DNA from: Shewanella pneumatophori
GTDB lineage: Bacteria; Pseudomonadota; Gammaproteobacteria; Enterobacterales; Shewanellaceae
Length of the DNA stretch: 64,000 nucleotides
NCBI RefSeq assembly: GCF_023283895.1
Contig: NZ_JAKILB010000010.1
Span: 62,001-126,000 of the forward strand
Direction of reading: 5' to 3'
Shown here: positions 52,901 through 60,908 of the stretch, piece by piece
How the letters are laid out: each line of letters begins with the position of its first letter
Numbering within the stretch: position 1 is the stretch's first letter
The notes under the pieces: model-generated
Databases searched by the model: none
The model's input: the letters and a program-made list of their open reading frames with translations, nothing else
What the model was told of the DNA's origin: nothing
Program-made: the position numbers and the translations under genes

Positions 52901-53093
52901 GTTAGTTAAGCACAATTATGATGATGCCATGAGCCAACAAGTATTTTATATCGAAGATAAAAAAACTAAGCGTTATGCGCTGAACGTGGCATTTTTAGCG
53001 CGTAAGCAGCAAGCTGAAGCCGGTTGTGCGCAAATTGCGAAGCAAGGTCTTAAGTGTAATGTTGAATCGTTTGAGTTCGAATTTGAATCATAA
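49962..53093 (+). CDS. outer-membrane usher with C-terminal carboxypeptidase-regulatory-like and SPOR-like domains
   Basis: A 1043-aa usher. After a signal peptide (cleavage near ASA-QPAFIA) come an N-terminal domain (about 30-230), a long beta-barrel (about 260-750) with a plug-like segment (SGDIQPGWDIELYQNGLLI, about 380-400) and FNDIELLYGDNQFEMIAYGPQG, then a region starting FEDDNLNGRFDAGEAVIEGARV and a carboxypeptidase-regulatory-like fold (ETEFDGYYLFTDLIPGDYQLSI, about 895-930). The last 85 residues (about 958-1043) are SPOR-like and carry C-X9-C (CAQIAKQGLKC). Ushers normally end near the barrel domains. GTG at 49962 with AAGGGA. Confidence 0.82.
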   Translation: MRYRLSYALLLSLLLSYAGSASAQPAFIAFISSQQTLPVIIQSEQNVQLASLNNADVARTLARLKQSYSLSLQELQSQAAVLASTTDDASVNIELSGEQLGIPEGEELLLSLYVDNHYLSDVFAIKSKQNAQFSLIGLFELIDFPIEGDFDNRMVKGWYLDETRQFLMRLPEAGEEVVNVSVNQQDFELEPSHYTLMADDIYIAGDEIEQWFGITFDYSFSDLKVEISSSSPLPVQQRLARKNRQLNQTVSRNREAVLPWKESNYQAISSPLVDVQVNAAVTEHNNYQSYSIIGGHDFAFLSSEFYASGNSNDALTDLRLTLSKESAAGDLLGPLKATEFRLGDITPVSVGVDGTLGQSRGASITNDKTGVSANNRTINLSGDIQPGWDIELYQNGLLIRQALSLQNGRYEFNDIELLYGDNQFEMIAYGPQGQVKTETKQVYVDSNKLKANESSYSVSLAEIGKGLSGISSTPDDNETGWVLSSTYERGLTDWASINLGVQEQLSELGTSVDTYAIGGNFNLFERFLIDADYQIKGHQDSTFAVSGRTQIGDQSLSLRYQVSEKTLESLSQQQHTEYNFDHSGYIFQGSPYRLNYRNHWRQTQTSNGAKHDEFGNLLAISTGWANINNQLTWYTGHSSNDAALDDSLTGQLQLQKSFGWAFSRVKLDYFIQPEAEISRFSTELSIPINTHLQSELELDYYPITDLLSSSASLSWQHNAFSLNSTVSYDNTGDWSLGLYGRFSFGYEPQTEQVFMSSRSLSGAGALMVRVFEDDNLNGRFDAGEAVIEGARVKGVQQYRYGTSNQDGVAMLTSMSSQKKTDIVLDQKSLGDPFLIPSIPGVSITPRRGHIQTLDFPVVNAAEVEGTVYVREADGSESIAPYVTVNLVNIAGDIVATTETEFDGYYLFTDLIPGDYQLSIDANYLERKKLRGESQMAITLQNNGDVMNGADFTFAEIMMTKGYVMNLGKFNSLAMLKTYWQLVKHNYDDAMSQQVFYIEDKKTKRYALNVAFLARKQQAEAGCAQIAKQGLKCNVESFEFEFES

Positions 53094-53144
53094 CAAGCTT
53101 ACGCTTTTGCCATTTTAATCGTATTACTTTTCAGAGACAGTCTT

Positions 53145-54035
53145 GTGGAAATGAGTTTTAAAATGAATGTACTGAACTATCGAGCTTGCCGTAAAGCAGC
53201 GACTTTGCTTATTGCCATTATGAGCTTAACGGGCTGTGCTAATCAGGCAGATATAGCGCTTCAAAAGCAGCGAGTTGCAGAGCAAAAGCAACTAGAAGAA
53301 AAAATAGAACAATTAGAGCAAGAGCTAGCTGAGTGGCGCCAAATGAAGGCTGGTCTATCCCGTTTGATTGTTATTGAAGGTGACCTGAAATTATTGGTTG
53401 AGCAACTCACCATGTTGGCGGCAGGAAACCAAGCACCAGCTAGACCCGATCCAATAATGTCTAAAGCGACTAAACAAATGCCAACGTCCGTTTCGTCAGA
53501 TTCAATAGCAGTAGCAAGTTCAACGATGGAGGTTAAACACCAAATTTCGAGCCAAGTCAGTGACAATAAAGTTGACGAAGTACAGGTTGAGCAAATGGTT
53601 GCAGCTGAGAGCTCGAAAACAGAGGTTAATGTGCCACAAGCTTTAGCTATTAGAAGTTACGCATCAGCATATCCGGGCGGGCCTGAGCAACCTATCGAGT
53701 CTAATCCAAAGGTTTTGAACTATGCGAATAAGATGCAAGCAGAAGCTAAAGCAGCAGGGAAGAAAAGTGGTTTTGCATTGCAGTTATCATCAGTGGATAA
53801 ATTCTCTCGTATCGAGCCTACTTGGTTTGAGTTAAATAGTCGTTTTGGCACTCAGTTAGCTCGTTATGTGCCGAGGTATGAGCGTGTTTTAGTTAACGGA
53901 AAAACATATTACCGAATTAAAGTTGGCGAGTTTACCCAGCGTCAACAAGCATTGTCAGCTTGTACTAGCATGAAGCAAAGCGGTTTGGATTGTATTATTG
54001 CAACCAGCACAGGTATTAACCTTTATAGTAGCTAG
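53145..54035 (+). CDS. SPOR-domain lipoprotein of the pilus cluster
   Basis: A 296-aa lipoprotein: lipobox SLTGC with acylated Cys near residue 32, a coiled coil (QKQLEEKIEQLEQELAEWRQMK) continuing into GLSRLIVIEGDLKLLVEQLTML, a Ser/Val/Gln-rich linker (about 90-205), and a C-terminal SPOR domain (SGFALQLSSVDKFSRIEPTW ... YYRIKVGEFTQRQQALSACTSMKQSGLDCIIAT). The helical module parallels the protein encoded at 46883-47605, so the two are paralogues bracketing the pilus genes. The lipid anchor plus SPOR domain would bridge a membrane and peptidoglycan next to the usher. GTG 53145 or ATG 53151 may be the start. Confidence 0.8.
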   Translation: MEMSFKMNVLNYRACRKAATLLIAIMSLTGCANQADIALQKQRVAEQKQLEEKIEQLEQELAEWRQMKAGLSRLIVIEGDLKLLVEQLTMLAAGNQAPARPDPIMSKATKQMPTSVSSDSIAVASSTMEVKHQISSQVSDNKVDEVQVEQMVAAESSKTEVNVPQALAIRSYASAYPGGPEQPIESNPKVLNYANKMQAEAKAAGKKSGFALQLSSVDKFSRIEPTWFELNSRFGTQLARYVPRYERVLVNGKTYYRIKVGEFTQRQQALSACTSMKQSGLDCIIATSTGINLYSS

Positions 54036-54144
54036 TCCACGCAATTGTTGTTGATATGATGGGTTAGTGAGTCTTAATATTGGATTTTAAAAAGTGGGAA
54101 AATTAATTGTCCACTTAGGTTTCTAGTTTGCGTAATCCCTATGG

Positions 54145-54753
54145 TTAGTCATGCAATGCTAAAGCAACGCCAAAACCGATAAGCGCAACGCCACAGAGTT
54201 GGTTGAGTCTACGTTGCGCTTTCATTAATACGCTTTGTAGCGGCTTTGAAGTGAATAGTAGTGCTACCAGAAGGAACCAAAGCAAATGTAATAGCATGAT
54301 ATACACGCCATAAAGTAATGCCACTTCATTATTGCTATCTAAAGTCATTACTTGACTAAAAATACTCAAGAAAAACAACATGGTTTTTGGATTCAATACA
54401 TTACATAAGAAGCCTTCTAGTAAGTAACCAGAATAATTCTCAGGTATCTCTGTATCCGCTTGGACGCTAAGGTTTTGAGGTTTAGCGAGCAAGCCAGTTA
54501 TTCCCAAATAGATAAGGTATAGAGCGCCTGCATATCGGATAAGGTTAAATAGCCATTGGTTGTGTGAGACTAGGTAACCAATTCCCAGTAATGAATAACC
54601 AATATGCACACTAATTGCTAAGCTAATGCCTATTGCTGTATAGCATCCGGCTTTACGACTTCGATTTATACTATTTTTAAGCACTAATACAAAGTCGGCC
54701 CCAGGACTAATAACAATAATAACTCCTAAAATAGCTAGACTGAAAATTTCCAC
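54145..54753 (-). CDS. LysE/RhtB-family amino-acid exporter
   Basis: A 202-aa inner-membrane protein with about six hydrophobic helices and the LysE family signature ILGVIIVISPGADFVLVLKNSINRSRKAG near the N-terminus, plus LNPKTMLFFLSIFSQ in the middle. Such transporters export amino acids such as homoserine, threonine or lysine. GTG 54753 was chosen because AGGAGG lies just upstream; an ATG 11 codons earlier has no ribosome-binding site and adds atypical residues. It is divergent from a LysR gene, the usual regulator arrangement for this family. Confidence 0.9.
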   Translation of the reverse strand: MEIFSLAILGVIIVISPGADFVLVLKNSINRSRKAGCYTAIGISLAISVHIGYSLLGIGYLVSHNQWLFNLIRYAGALYLIYLGITGLLAKPQNLSVQADTEIPENYSGYLLEGFLCNVLNPKTMLFFLSIFSQVMTLDSNNEVALLYGVYIMLLHLLWFLLVALLFTSKPLQSVLMKAQRRLNQLCGVALIGFGVALALHD

Positions 54754-54834
54754 AACACCTCCTGAATTCGATAAGTAAGGCGGCATTGTAGGAGGCTTTA
54801 TCGCTAGTTATAATCGAAACAACTTCACTATACC

Positions 54835-54851
54835 TGTGAGATATATTCACA
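54835..54851. promoter_or_regulatory. palindromic operator abutting the LysR start codon
   Basis: TGTGAGATATATTCACA is a 5+5 palindrome with N7 and contains TGAGATATATTCA (T-N11-A). It ends one base before the LysR ATG at 54853 and would cover its ribosome-binding region, as expected for autorepression. Confidence 0.5.
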
Positions 54852-54852
54852 T

Positions 54853-55770
54853 ATGAGACATTTGAAATCATTTTATACTTTTCATGTTGCAGCTTCCTCT
54901 CGCAGTTATAGTGAAGCAGCTAATAAACTGCATATTACGCATGGGGCGGTGAGCAAACAGATAAAGGTACTGGAAACCTATCTCGGCGTGCCACTTTTTT
55001 ATAAGCAGGGAAGAAATGTTCATCTCACCCGAGAGGGATTGGAGTTGCTGCAAGTAACTCAGCAAACATTTGATACGTTAACTTCTGGGGTTAAACGTGT
55101 TCAGCAGTTAAATCAGCATTATCTTGAGGTGAGCTGTGAACCAACATTGACCATGCGTTGGTTGATGCCAAGATTATCAGCCTTTAATGAACAGTTCGGT
55201 ATTGATGTTAGGCTTTCAACTGCTGGTGGACCTGTTACGCTTGGGGCTACTGGTTTGTCTATGGCGATTCGTCGCGATGATTTCATTATTCCTGAATATT
55301 ATCTACAGCAGGCACTTGTTGAGGAGTGGGTTGGTCCGGTTATGTCGCCCGATTATTGGCAAGTCATAAGCAAAGATCTGTCCAGAATGAAGCTGCTACA
55401 TAGTCAAACAAGACCCCAAGCATGGGAACGCTGGTTAGAAACTATAGCTGAACAGCCAAGTCATAAACTGGAGCAGCAGACGTTTGCGCATTTTTATTTT
55501 TGTTTTCAGGCTGCAGTTGATGGATTAGGCGCAGCACTAGGTTCGTACCCTTTAGTTATTGATGATTTAAGGAGAGGTAACCTAGTTGCCCCTTTTGGCT
55601 TTGTGCCATCAGGTCATAAATATGTGGCTATAACAGATGCCAATTCAGTGAATGTCGATCAGCAGACATTTTCAATATGGTTAACGCAGCAATTAGCGAG
55701 TTGTGTGCCTTTAGCTGAGGAGCTTGGGAAAGCAGATGTTCCCAAGCTTACAGAAGCAATTATCATTTAA
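54853..55770 (+). CDS. LysR-family regulator (GcvA-like)
   Basis: A 305-aa regulator: helix-turn-helix SYSEAANKLHITHGAVSKQIKVLETYLGVPLF (about 18-49), then an effector domain of the GcvA type (LEVSCEPTLTMRWLMPRLSAFNEQF). It is divergent from the LysE-type exporter gene, so amino-acid-dependent control of export is likely. No good Shine-Dalgarno; the palindromic operator occupies that position. Confidence 0.9.
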   Translation: MRHLKSFYTFHVAASSRSYSEAANKLHITHGAVSKQIKVLETYLGVPLFYKQGRNVHLTREGLELLQVTQQTFDTLTSGVKRVQQLNQHYLEVSCEPTLTMRWLMPRLSAFNEQFGIDVRLSTAGGPVTLGATGLSMAIRRDDFIIPEYYLQQALVEEWVGPVMSPDYWQVISKDLSRMKLLHSQTRPQAWERWLETIAEQPSHKLEQQTFAHFYFCFQAAVDGLGAALGSYPLVIDDLRRGNLVAPFGFVPSGHKYVAITDANSVNVDQQTFSIWLTQQLASCVPLAEELGKADVPKLTEAIII

Positions 55771-55773
55771 GGG

Positions 55774-56034
55774 TTAATTAAGCAGTTCATGCTCTGGGGG
55801 TAGTTGGCGACTGATCCACAATACCAGTTTGTGCTTCATATTGGGGCCGTCTTCTTTGTCTTTTGAAAGAGCTTGAATAAGGTTGTCTTGTACTAATAAG
55901 CGGTAAATACATTCGACCTTGTCTTTGGGCGAAATCCCTTGGCCAAAATCGGCAAAGCCTCTTTTCTTGGCGTAGCCAACACCAATTTCCATCGCGAGTT
56001 TCAGTAGCTGTGCATCGTGCTTTCCTGGCTTCAT
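55774..56034 (-). CDS. DUF5062-family small protein
   Basis: An 86-aa cytoplasmic protein, MKPGKHDAQLLKLAMEIGVG at the N-terminus, with YAKKRGFADFG and DKVECIYRLLVQD, resembling the DUF5062 family of marine gammaproteobacteria; function unknown. It is convergent with the LysR gene, three bases apart. The ATG at 56034 is supported by length and conserved start. Confidence 0.75.
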   Translation of the reverse strand: MKPGKHDAQLLKLAMEIGVGYAKKRGFADFGQGISPKDKVECIYRLLVQDNLIQALSKDKEDGPNMKHKLVLWISRQLPPEHELLN

Positions 56035-56145
56035 AGTGACGCTTCTTATGTAGGTTGATGTTGTTCTAACGTTACCTGAATATCACATGATAGCAAGTGT
56101 GAGCATGCTAATTAAATCGTTAAAATTCTATTTAGATACAATCTA

Positions 56146-57177
56146 CTATTTAACTTTCTGCTGTTTGTACTGGAGCGGTGACAATCCATACCAGCGTTTA
56201 AATGCGCGCGTAAAATTACTAGGATCTTTAAAGCCTAATCGAAATGAAACATCGATGACCGCCAGTTGGTCATTGGTTAAGTATTTTATTGCTAACTCTT
56301 TACGAACGTTTTCAACTAACTCGCTAAAACTGGTGCCTTCTTGGCGTAATTTACGTTGGAGATTACGACTGCTCATATGGAAAGATTGAGCAACCGTATC
56401 ACGCAAAGGATTGCCTAGGCTCATGGCAATGGTAATAGCTTCAGTCACCTTCATGCTGAAGGCGTGCTGACTAATCGTTTGAAAGTAAGCCTGAATAGCT
56501 TCATCGTTGCTTAATGCGAGTTGTCTATTGGCTGACGGGAAAGGCTGTTGTAGATCGCTGTTGAAGTAATAAATTTTATTGCTGTTGGCGGCATATTTAA
56601 TCGGACAATTAAATAGGTCGTTAAAAGGTTTTGAATCAAAAGGCTGTCGACGTTCAAGCTCTAATCGACAGGGGGTGACTTGCCCATGGCTGACCTGAAA
56701 TGCCATTAAATAGCTAGTGGCCATAAACGCATCTATGGCTTCATCTGCATAGTGCCTTTCGGCAATTTTATTAAAACATAATGCCGACTCATGTTCGCCA
56801 TGCTCTATATCCATCTCGAGTACATTACTGATAATGGCGTAATAGCGTTTTACTCTTGCCCAAGCATCGCTAAGGGATTCACTCACGAGTAAAGAAAAAC
56901 TCAAAGCATTAAAGCTAGTTGGCTGGACAAAATTGGCGACTTTTAGCCCAATTGCTTCATCCCCTGTTAGCAACACAGCTTTGCGCCATAGCTGTGTCAT
57001 TTGGCTCACAGGTAAGCGGGCATGGGGATCAATTAATACAGAGGGCTCAATGGCAAGTTCGTCCAGAATTTTTTGACTGTCAATACCCGCGGCATCAATG
57101 GTGCGGCACACTGCTAATGCCCAAGAGGCGATAGTTGTAGATTCTACTTTAGTTATACTCTTGTCCTTTAAAGTCAT
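56146..57177 (-). CDS. AraC-family regulator with arabinose-binding-type N-terminal domain
   Basis: A 343-aa OruR/ArgR-like AraC regulator: an N-terminal ligand domain (about 20-210; LDELAIEPSVLIDPHARLPVSQMTQLW) and two C-terminal helix-turn-helices (LRDTVAQSFHMSSRNLQRKLRQEG and VIDVSFRLGFKDPSNFTRAFKRWYGLSPLQY). It is divergent from the exported lipoprotein gene at 57344, its probable target. Confidence 0.9.
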   Translation of the reverse strand: MTLKDKSITKVESTTIASWALAVCRTIDAAGIDSQKILDELAIEPSVLIDPHARLPVSQMTQLWRKAVLLTGDEAIGLKVANFVQPTSFNALSFSLLVSESLSDAWARVKRYYAIISNVLEMDIEHGEHESALCFNKIAERHYADEAIDAFMATSYLMAFQVSHGQVTPCRLELERRQPFDSKPFNDLFNCPIKYAANSNKIYYFNSDLQQPFPSANRQLALSNDEAIQAYFQTISQHAFSMKVTEAITIAMSLGNPLRDTVAQSFHMSSRNLQRKLRQEGTSFSELVENVRKELAIKYLTNDQLAVIDVSFRLGFKDPSNFTRAFKRWYGLSPLQYKQQKVK

Positions 57178-57343
57178 AAACCTGTCTCTCGCCGACCATT
57201 AATTCAAAGCATCTTAGTTTAGGTTACAAATAAAGCGGCTTAAGCTCAATATTTATCCAATATACAGTTAACCAGACATAATTGGATTTGTATCGGGCAT
57301 TAAGAGAGAGGCATGCTGCCGAGTAAATTAATAAGGAATAATA

Positions 57344-58711
57344 ATGAAAAGTTACTCATTTCTATCAACAAGGCGATTAGCCAAGAGGTTCGCTACTGTT
57401 TTAGGTTGCTTGTCTGTAGCATTAATTGCTGGCTGTGACAGTGACTCTGGAGCTCAAGAACTAGGTAAACAGATTGAGCCAAGCGCCTGTTTTTGGGTTG
57501 GTCCTTATAATATAGACCATCCTGCTCGTAATTTTGCTTACCCGGATACTGGCGCTAATTACTGGCATGCAGGATACATTTTACCAGAGGGAGCTAGCCT
57601 GACTTTGCACGGCGAGTACCCATACGCTCGTTATATTTCGCTTAATAGCTATCGCGCAGATACTTCACCAGCAACAGCGATAACAGACAATCAAATTTTG
57701 CCTGATGAGGGTTCTTATAACCCATTTTTACAGGGAGCTGAACGACAAAAGTTGCAACGAGAGTTCACTTTAACAATTGCTCAAGGAGAGCCTGATGGTG
57801 AGATCCCTGCAAATACTCTGTACGATTACGCCAGCCTTGGTAATAAGGCGGTGCTGATTTACAGAGTATACGTTGCTGATGATGGCCGCGATGGTCAAGG
57901 TGGAGTCGAGTTACCGGCGGTTGAGTTAACCTTATCAACAGGCGAGCAGCTCTATGGGCAACAAGCTTGTGACGCGCTGCAAGTCGACACTGATAATCTA
58001 GCAATTCCACTGGTGCCTAAAGAAACTTATGCCAAGATCCGCTCAAATCCAGCATTTGACCCCGCTAAAAGCCCTGCAGTTTGGCGTGCGGCATATAACG
58101 GCGCTTTTGGGTTGCAGTGTAATTTTTTAGGCCAATGCGGTGGGGAGCCAAAGCGTCAAGTGAATTATTACGCTAATGCTGATAACCAATACGTAAGTAC
58201 TTTTTTAGACAATCGTTTAGGAGAGGTGGCAGTAACAAGAGGTAAGTTACCAAAGGTGCCGAATACATTAGCTGCAGATAGCATATTCGATGAAGTTGAT
58301 TCGCAAATGCGGTATTGGTCAATTTGCCAGAACGAATACTACTCGCAAGTGGTTACCGCATGCCTATTTGATGAGCAGCTGATTACTGACGAAGAGGGCT
58401 ATTACACTGTGGTCACGAGTCCCGGTGCGACTAAACCAAGTAACGCGAGCATTGAATGTGGATACAACTATTTACCTTGGACTGAACAAGGTGATGGCTT
58501 TGGCCGCGTGGTGGAAGGAGGATCGAATAAGTTTAATGAAGCCTTACTCATAGTGCGGAATATGTTACCAAAAGCCGACTTTGCAGAAGCGATCCAAAAT
58601 ACTCAGCGTCCGGGTGATGAATTCGCGATAATGGCAGAGTATTTACCAACAACTGAATATATGTCCCAAGCTGATTTTGAGGCTTTGGGTTGTAATACCA
58701 AATCTTTATAG
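57344..58711 (+). CDS. DUF1214-like lipoprotein
   Basis: A 455-aa lipoprotein: lipobox LIAGC with Cys near residue 30, then GPYNIDHPARNFAYPDTGANYW and LTLHGEYPYARYISLNSYRADTSPATAITDNQILPDEGSYNPFL (about 75-125), a pattern like DUF1214/1254 proteins. The later half has several Cys in QCNFLGQCGG and SICQNEYYSQVVTACLF, probably disulphides. Substrate or role unknown. AAGGAA precedes the ATG. It sits between an AraC gene (divergent) and the nap operon (convergent), sharing a terminator with the latter. Confidence 0.65.
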   Translation: MKSYSFLSTRRLAKRFATVLGCLSVALIAGCDSDSGAQELGKQIEPSACFWVGPYNIDHPARNFAYPDTGANYWHAGYILPEGASLTLHGEYPYARYISLNSYRADTSPATAITDNQILPDEGSYNPFLQGAERQKLQREFTLTIAQGEPDGEIPANTLYDYASLGNKAVLIYRVYVADDGRDGQGGVELPAVELTLSTGEQLYGQQACDALQVDTDNLAIPLVPKETYAKIRSNPAFDPAKSPAVWRAAYNGAFGLQCNFLGQCGGEPKRQVNYYANADNQYVSTFLDNRLGEVAVTRGKLPKVPNTLAADSIFDEVDSQMRYWSICQNEYYSQVVTACLFDEQLITDEEGYYTVVTSPGATKPSNASIECGYNYLPWTEQGDGFGRVVEGGSNKFNEALLIVRNMLPKADFAEAIQNTQRPGDEFAIMAEYLPTTEYMSQADFEALGCNTKSL

Positions 58712-58736
58712 TAATTGGTATAAGTTATAGTAATGC

Positions 58737-58765
58737 AAAAAACCACCTCAAATGAGGTGGTTTTT
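58737..58765. terminator. bidirectional terminator between lipoprotein gene and napB
   Basis: Outer A and T runs flank CCACCTCA and TGAGGTGG, a 13-bp stem with a minimal loop, with T tracts in both directions. It ends the lipoprotein and nap transcripts. Confidence 0.92.
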
Positions 58766-58787
58766 ATGTTTTAAAACAAACAAGCTC

Positions 58788-59213
58788 CTATTGAGCTGAG
58801 AAGTCGTTCTCAACTAACTGCTGCTTGTTTTCAGCTTGCGGCGTGTGGCACTGAGTACAGTTGTAGTACTCGTTGTTTAACTTGCCATCAGCCAACATAT
58901 GCGATGGATCCACTGCTGTCGCCTTCATGCGTTTGGCTTTAGCTGGACTATGACAACTGATGCAACCATTACGCTTAAGCGTGATTGGGTAGTCTGCTTT
59001 ATGCGGGATCATCGGTGGTTGATGCACAAAAGTCCGCTCAATAGATTTACCACGCTTTGGATATAGCGGCGCAGGATCTGCTGCACGAATATCGGTGATT
59101 TCAGACTTACCCAATGAGCTGATGTTTACAGGCTCTGCTTGAGTATTCGCTTGCTGACCAGAGCAAGCACTAAGCGCCATTACTAGCGCAGCTAAGGTGA
59201 GTACTTTTTTCAT
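58788..59213 (-). CDS. napB: periplasmic nitrate reductase small subunit (dihaem cytochrome c)
   Basis: A 141-aa dihaem cytochrome passing electrons to NapA. Signal peptide [18 protein letters not shown], possibly a lipobox (LSAC), then haem motifs CISCH (about 80-84) and CTQCH (about 118-122) with distal His in HADYPITL and DPSHML regions. The ATG at 59213 overlaps the napH stop as ATGA. In this nap operon type NapB comes last and no NapC quinol dehydrogenase is encoded, so electrons should come from NapGH or CymA. Confidence 0.95.
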   Translation of the reverse strand: MKKVLTLAALVMALSACSGQQANTQAEPVNISSLGKSEITDIRAADPAPLYPKRGKSIERTFVHQPPMIPHKADYPITLKRNGCISCHSPAKAKRMKATAVDPSHMLADGKLNNEYYNCTQCHTPQAENKQQLVENDFSAQ

Positions 59214-60118
59214 TGGTTGTTCTCCGCCTTTAGGGCAATTCGATTTTGATTCTTTCGATTCTGAAACTGGAAAACGCGTTGGGCGCAAACGTCGATACAA
59301 CGGCCGCATTGAGTGCAATCACTGTTGGTGATCATAGGCTGTTTACCTTTGAGTGCAGGCTTTAATACCTGTCTTTCAGGGCATACAACAAAACAATCCA
59401 TGCAGTTGTCGCAGTCTTTTGCATTTACAGCAGATACCTTTACCGGGCTGACCTTGCCAAGCAGACCAAAGAGTGCACCTGTTGGGCACAAATGTCCGCA
59501 CCATGCTCGCTCACTGATAAACAGATCCAGTAAGAAAATGGCGGCCAATATCCATAAACCACTGCCTGCGCCAAATAGTGCCGCGCGGTACAAAACAGGA
59601 ACGGGGTTAACCCATTCCCATACTGTAATGCCGGTCAATACTGGCAATAGCAGTACGAGTGCAAGTAGGTAATAGCGTAAGTTTCTTGGCATCTCTGAGG
59701 TGCGAGGCAAATTCATCTTACGGCGTAACCAACTCGCTAAGTCTGTCACCATGTTCACGGGGCAGACCCAGCTGCAAAATACTCGACCGCCTAATATTGC
59801 ATAAAACAGCGCAATAATAACGGCACCTAGTATTAGGCTTAACTCGGGTAAATGGCCTGTCATTAGTACTTGCAAGGTGGCAAGTGGATCTGACAAAGGC
59901 ACAACGCCGAAAAGTTCGCTGGCAGAAAGGTTACCTTTAAGTAACCAAACGCCAGCCCACGTTGCGATAAAAGGGCTAAGGGCAAACATGGCAAAGACAC
60001 TGGCCTGACTTATACGGCGTAAGAACAAGAACTTGTGGGCGCGCCACCAGCCTAGCTCTTTTACCGCCGCATCAGCAAAGCCATGTGTTGTCGGTTTTTG
60101 CTTTAGTGTCTGGCTCAT
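59210..60118 (-). CDS. napH: quinol dehydrogenase membrane component
   Basis: A 302-aa inner-membrane iron-sulfur protein with four hydrophobic segments (about 30-50, 80-105, 140-175, 180-200). The cysteine-rich [20 protein letters not shown] and WCGHLCPTG are NapH hallmarks, and a C-terminal ferredoxin domain has [13 protein letters not shown] and [11 protein letters not shown] for two [4Fe-4S] clusters. With NapG it oxidises quinol for nitrate reduction. ATGA overlaps with napG and napB couple the three genes. Confidence 0.95.
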   Translation of the reverse strand: MSQTLKQKPTTHGFADAAVKELGWWRAHKFLFLRRISQASVFAMFALSPFIATWAGVWLLKGNLSASELFGVVPLSDPLATLQVLMTGHLPELSLILGAVIIALFYAILGGRVFCSWVCPVNMVTDLASWLRRKMNLPRTSEMPRNLRYYLLALVLLLPVLTGITVWEWVNPVPVLYRAALFGAGSGLWILAAIFLLDLFISERAWCGHLCPTGALFGLLGKVSPVKVSAVNAKDCDNCMDCFVVCPERQVLKPALKGKQPMITNSDCTQCGRCIDVCAQRVFQFQNRKNQNRIALKAENNQ

Positions 60119-60849
60119 AAAACAAGCCCCTTGTTTAGCATCTCAAGCGTGGTTTCTTCGGTGTTGATATAAGTATCGTGTGCGGCAGTTTTACCAACAG
60201 CAATATGAGTCGGTAGCACTTTGATAGCAGCTTGCTCAAGCACGCAAGCATGTTCACATTTACCACAGCCAGTGCAGCTGTCGCTGTTGACTGTAGGTAA
60301 GAACATAGCGTGGTGGCCACTGCGTTCATTGTGCTGCATTTCAAGGGTTATCGCATCGTCAATTAGCGGGCAAACCCGGTAACAAACATCACAACGCAAC
60401 CCTTTAAAGTTAAGGCAATTTTTCTCGTCTATTAATACCGCAACACCCATCTTAGCGTCTTCGATATCCGTTAGCTCATGGTTAAGCGAACCCGATGGGC
60501 AAGCTTTAACACAAGGGATATCTTCACACATCTCACAAGGGATACTGCGCGCAGTAAAGTAGGGCGTCCCCGTTGGTACACCTTCAAACCAGCGTGCTAG
60601 TTTGAGGGTATCGTAAGGGCACGCATCTACACACAAACCGCAGCGTACACAGGCTGAGAGAAAATCGTTTTCACTTAATGCACCTGGCGGTCGAATCGCG
60701 AGCGGGTCTAACTTGCTTGATTGCTTAGCAACAGCTGTTAACCCCATTCCTAGTAAGCCCATTGCACAGCTAGCTTTTGCCGATGTGGCTAAAAACTGAC
60801 GGCGATTGACGCCTTTGGCTGTGACCTTACTTTGATTGACCGTACTCAT
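60115..60849 (-). CDS. napG: periplasmic ferredoxin-type protein of nitrate reductase
   Basis: A 244-aa Tat-exported protein: [18 protein letters not shown] twin-arginine signal, then four ferredoxin clusters: [35 protein letters not shown] and [12 protein letters not shown]. It is proposed to relay electrons from the quinol pool with NapH. 59 bp separate it from napA. Confidence 0.95.
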   Translation of the reverse strand: MSTVNQSKVTAKGVNRRQFLATSAKASCAMGLLGMGLTAVAKQSSKLDPLAIRPPGALSENDFLSACVRCGLCVDACPYDTLKLARWFEGVPTGTPYFTARSIPCEMCEDIPCVKACPSGSLNHELTDIEDAKMGVAVLIDEKNCLNFKGLRCDVCYRVCPLIDDAITLEMQHNERSGHHAMFLPTVNSDSCTGCGKCEHACVLEQAAIKVLPTHIAVGKTAAHDTYINTEETTLEMLNKGLVL

Positions 60850-60908
60850 TTGCGTTAATGTTCTCCGCTTTTGCTCAAGCGATTAAAGTTAAGTTTGTTA
60901 ATGAGAGC

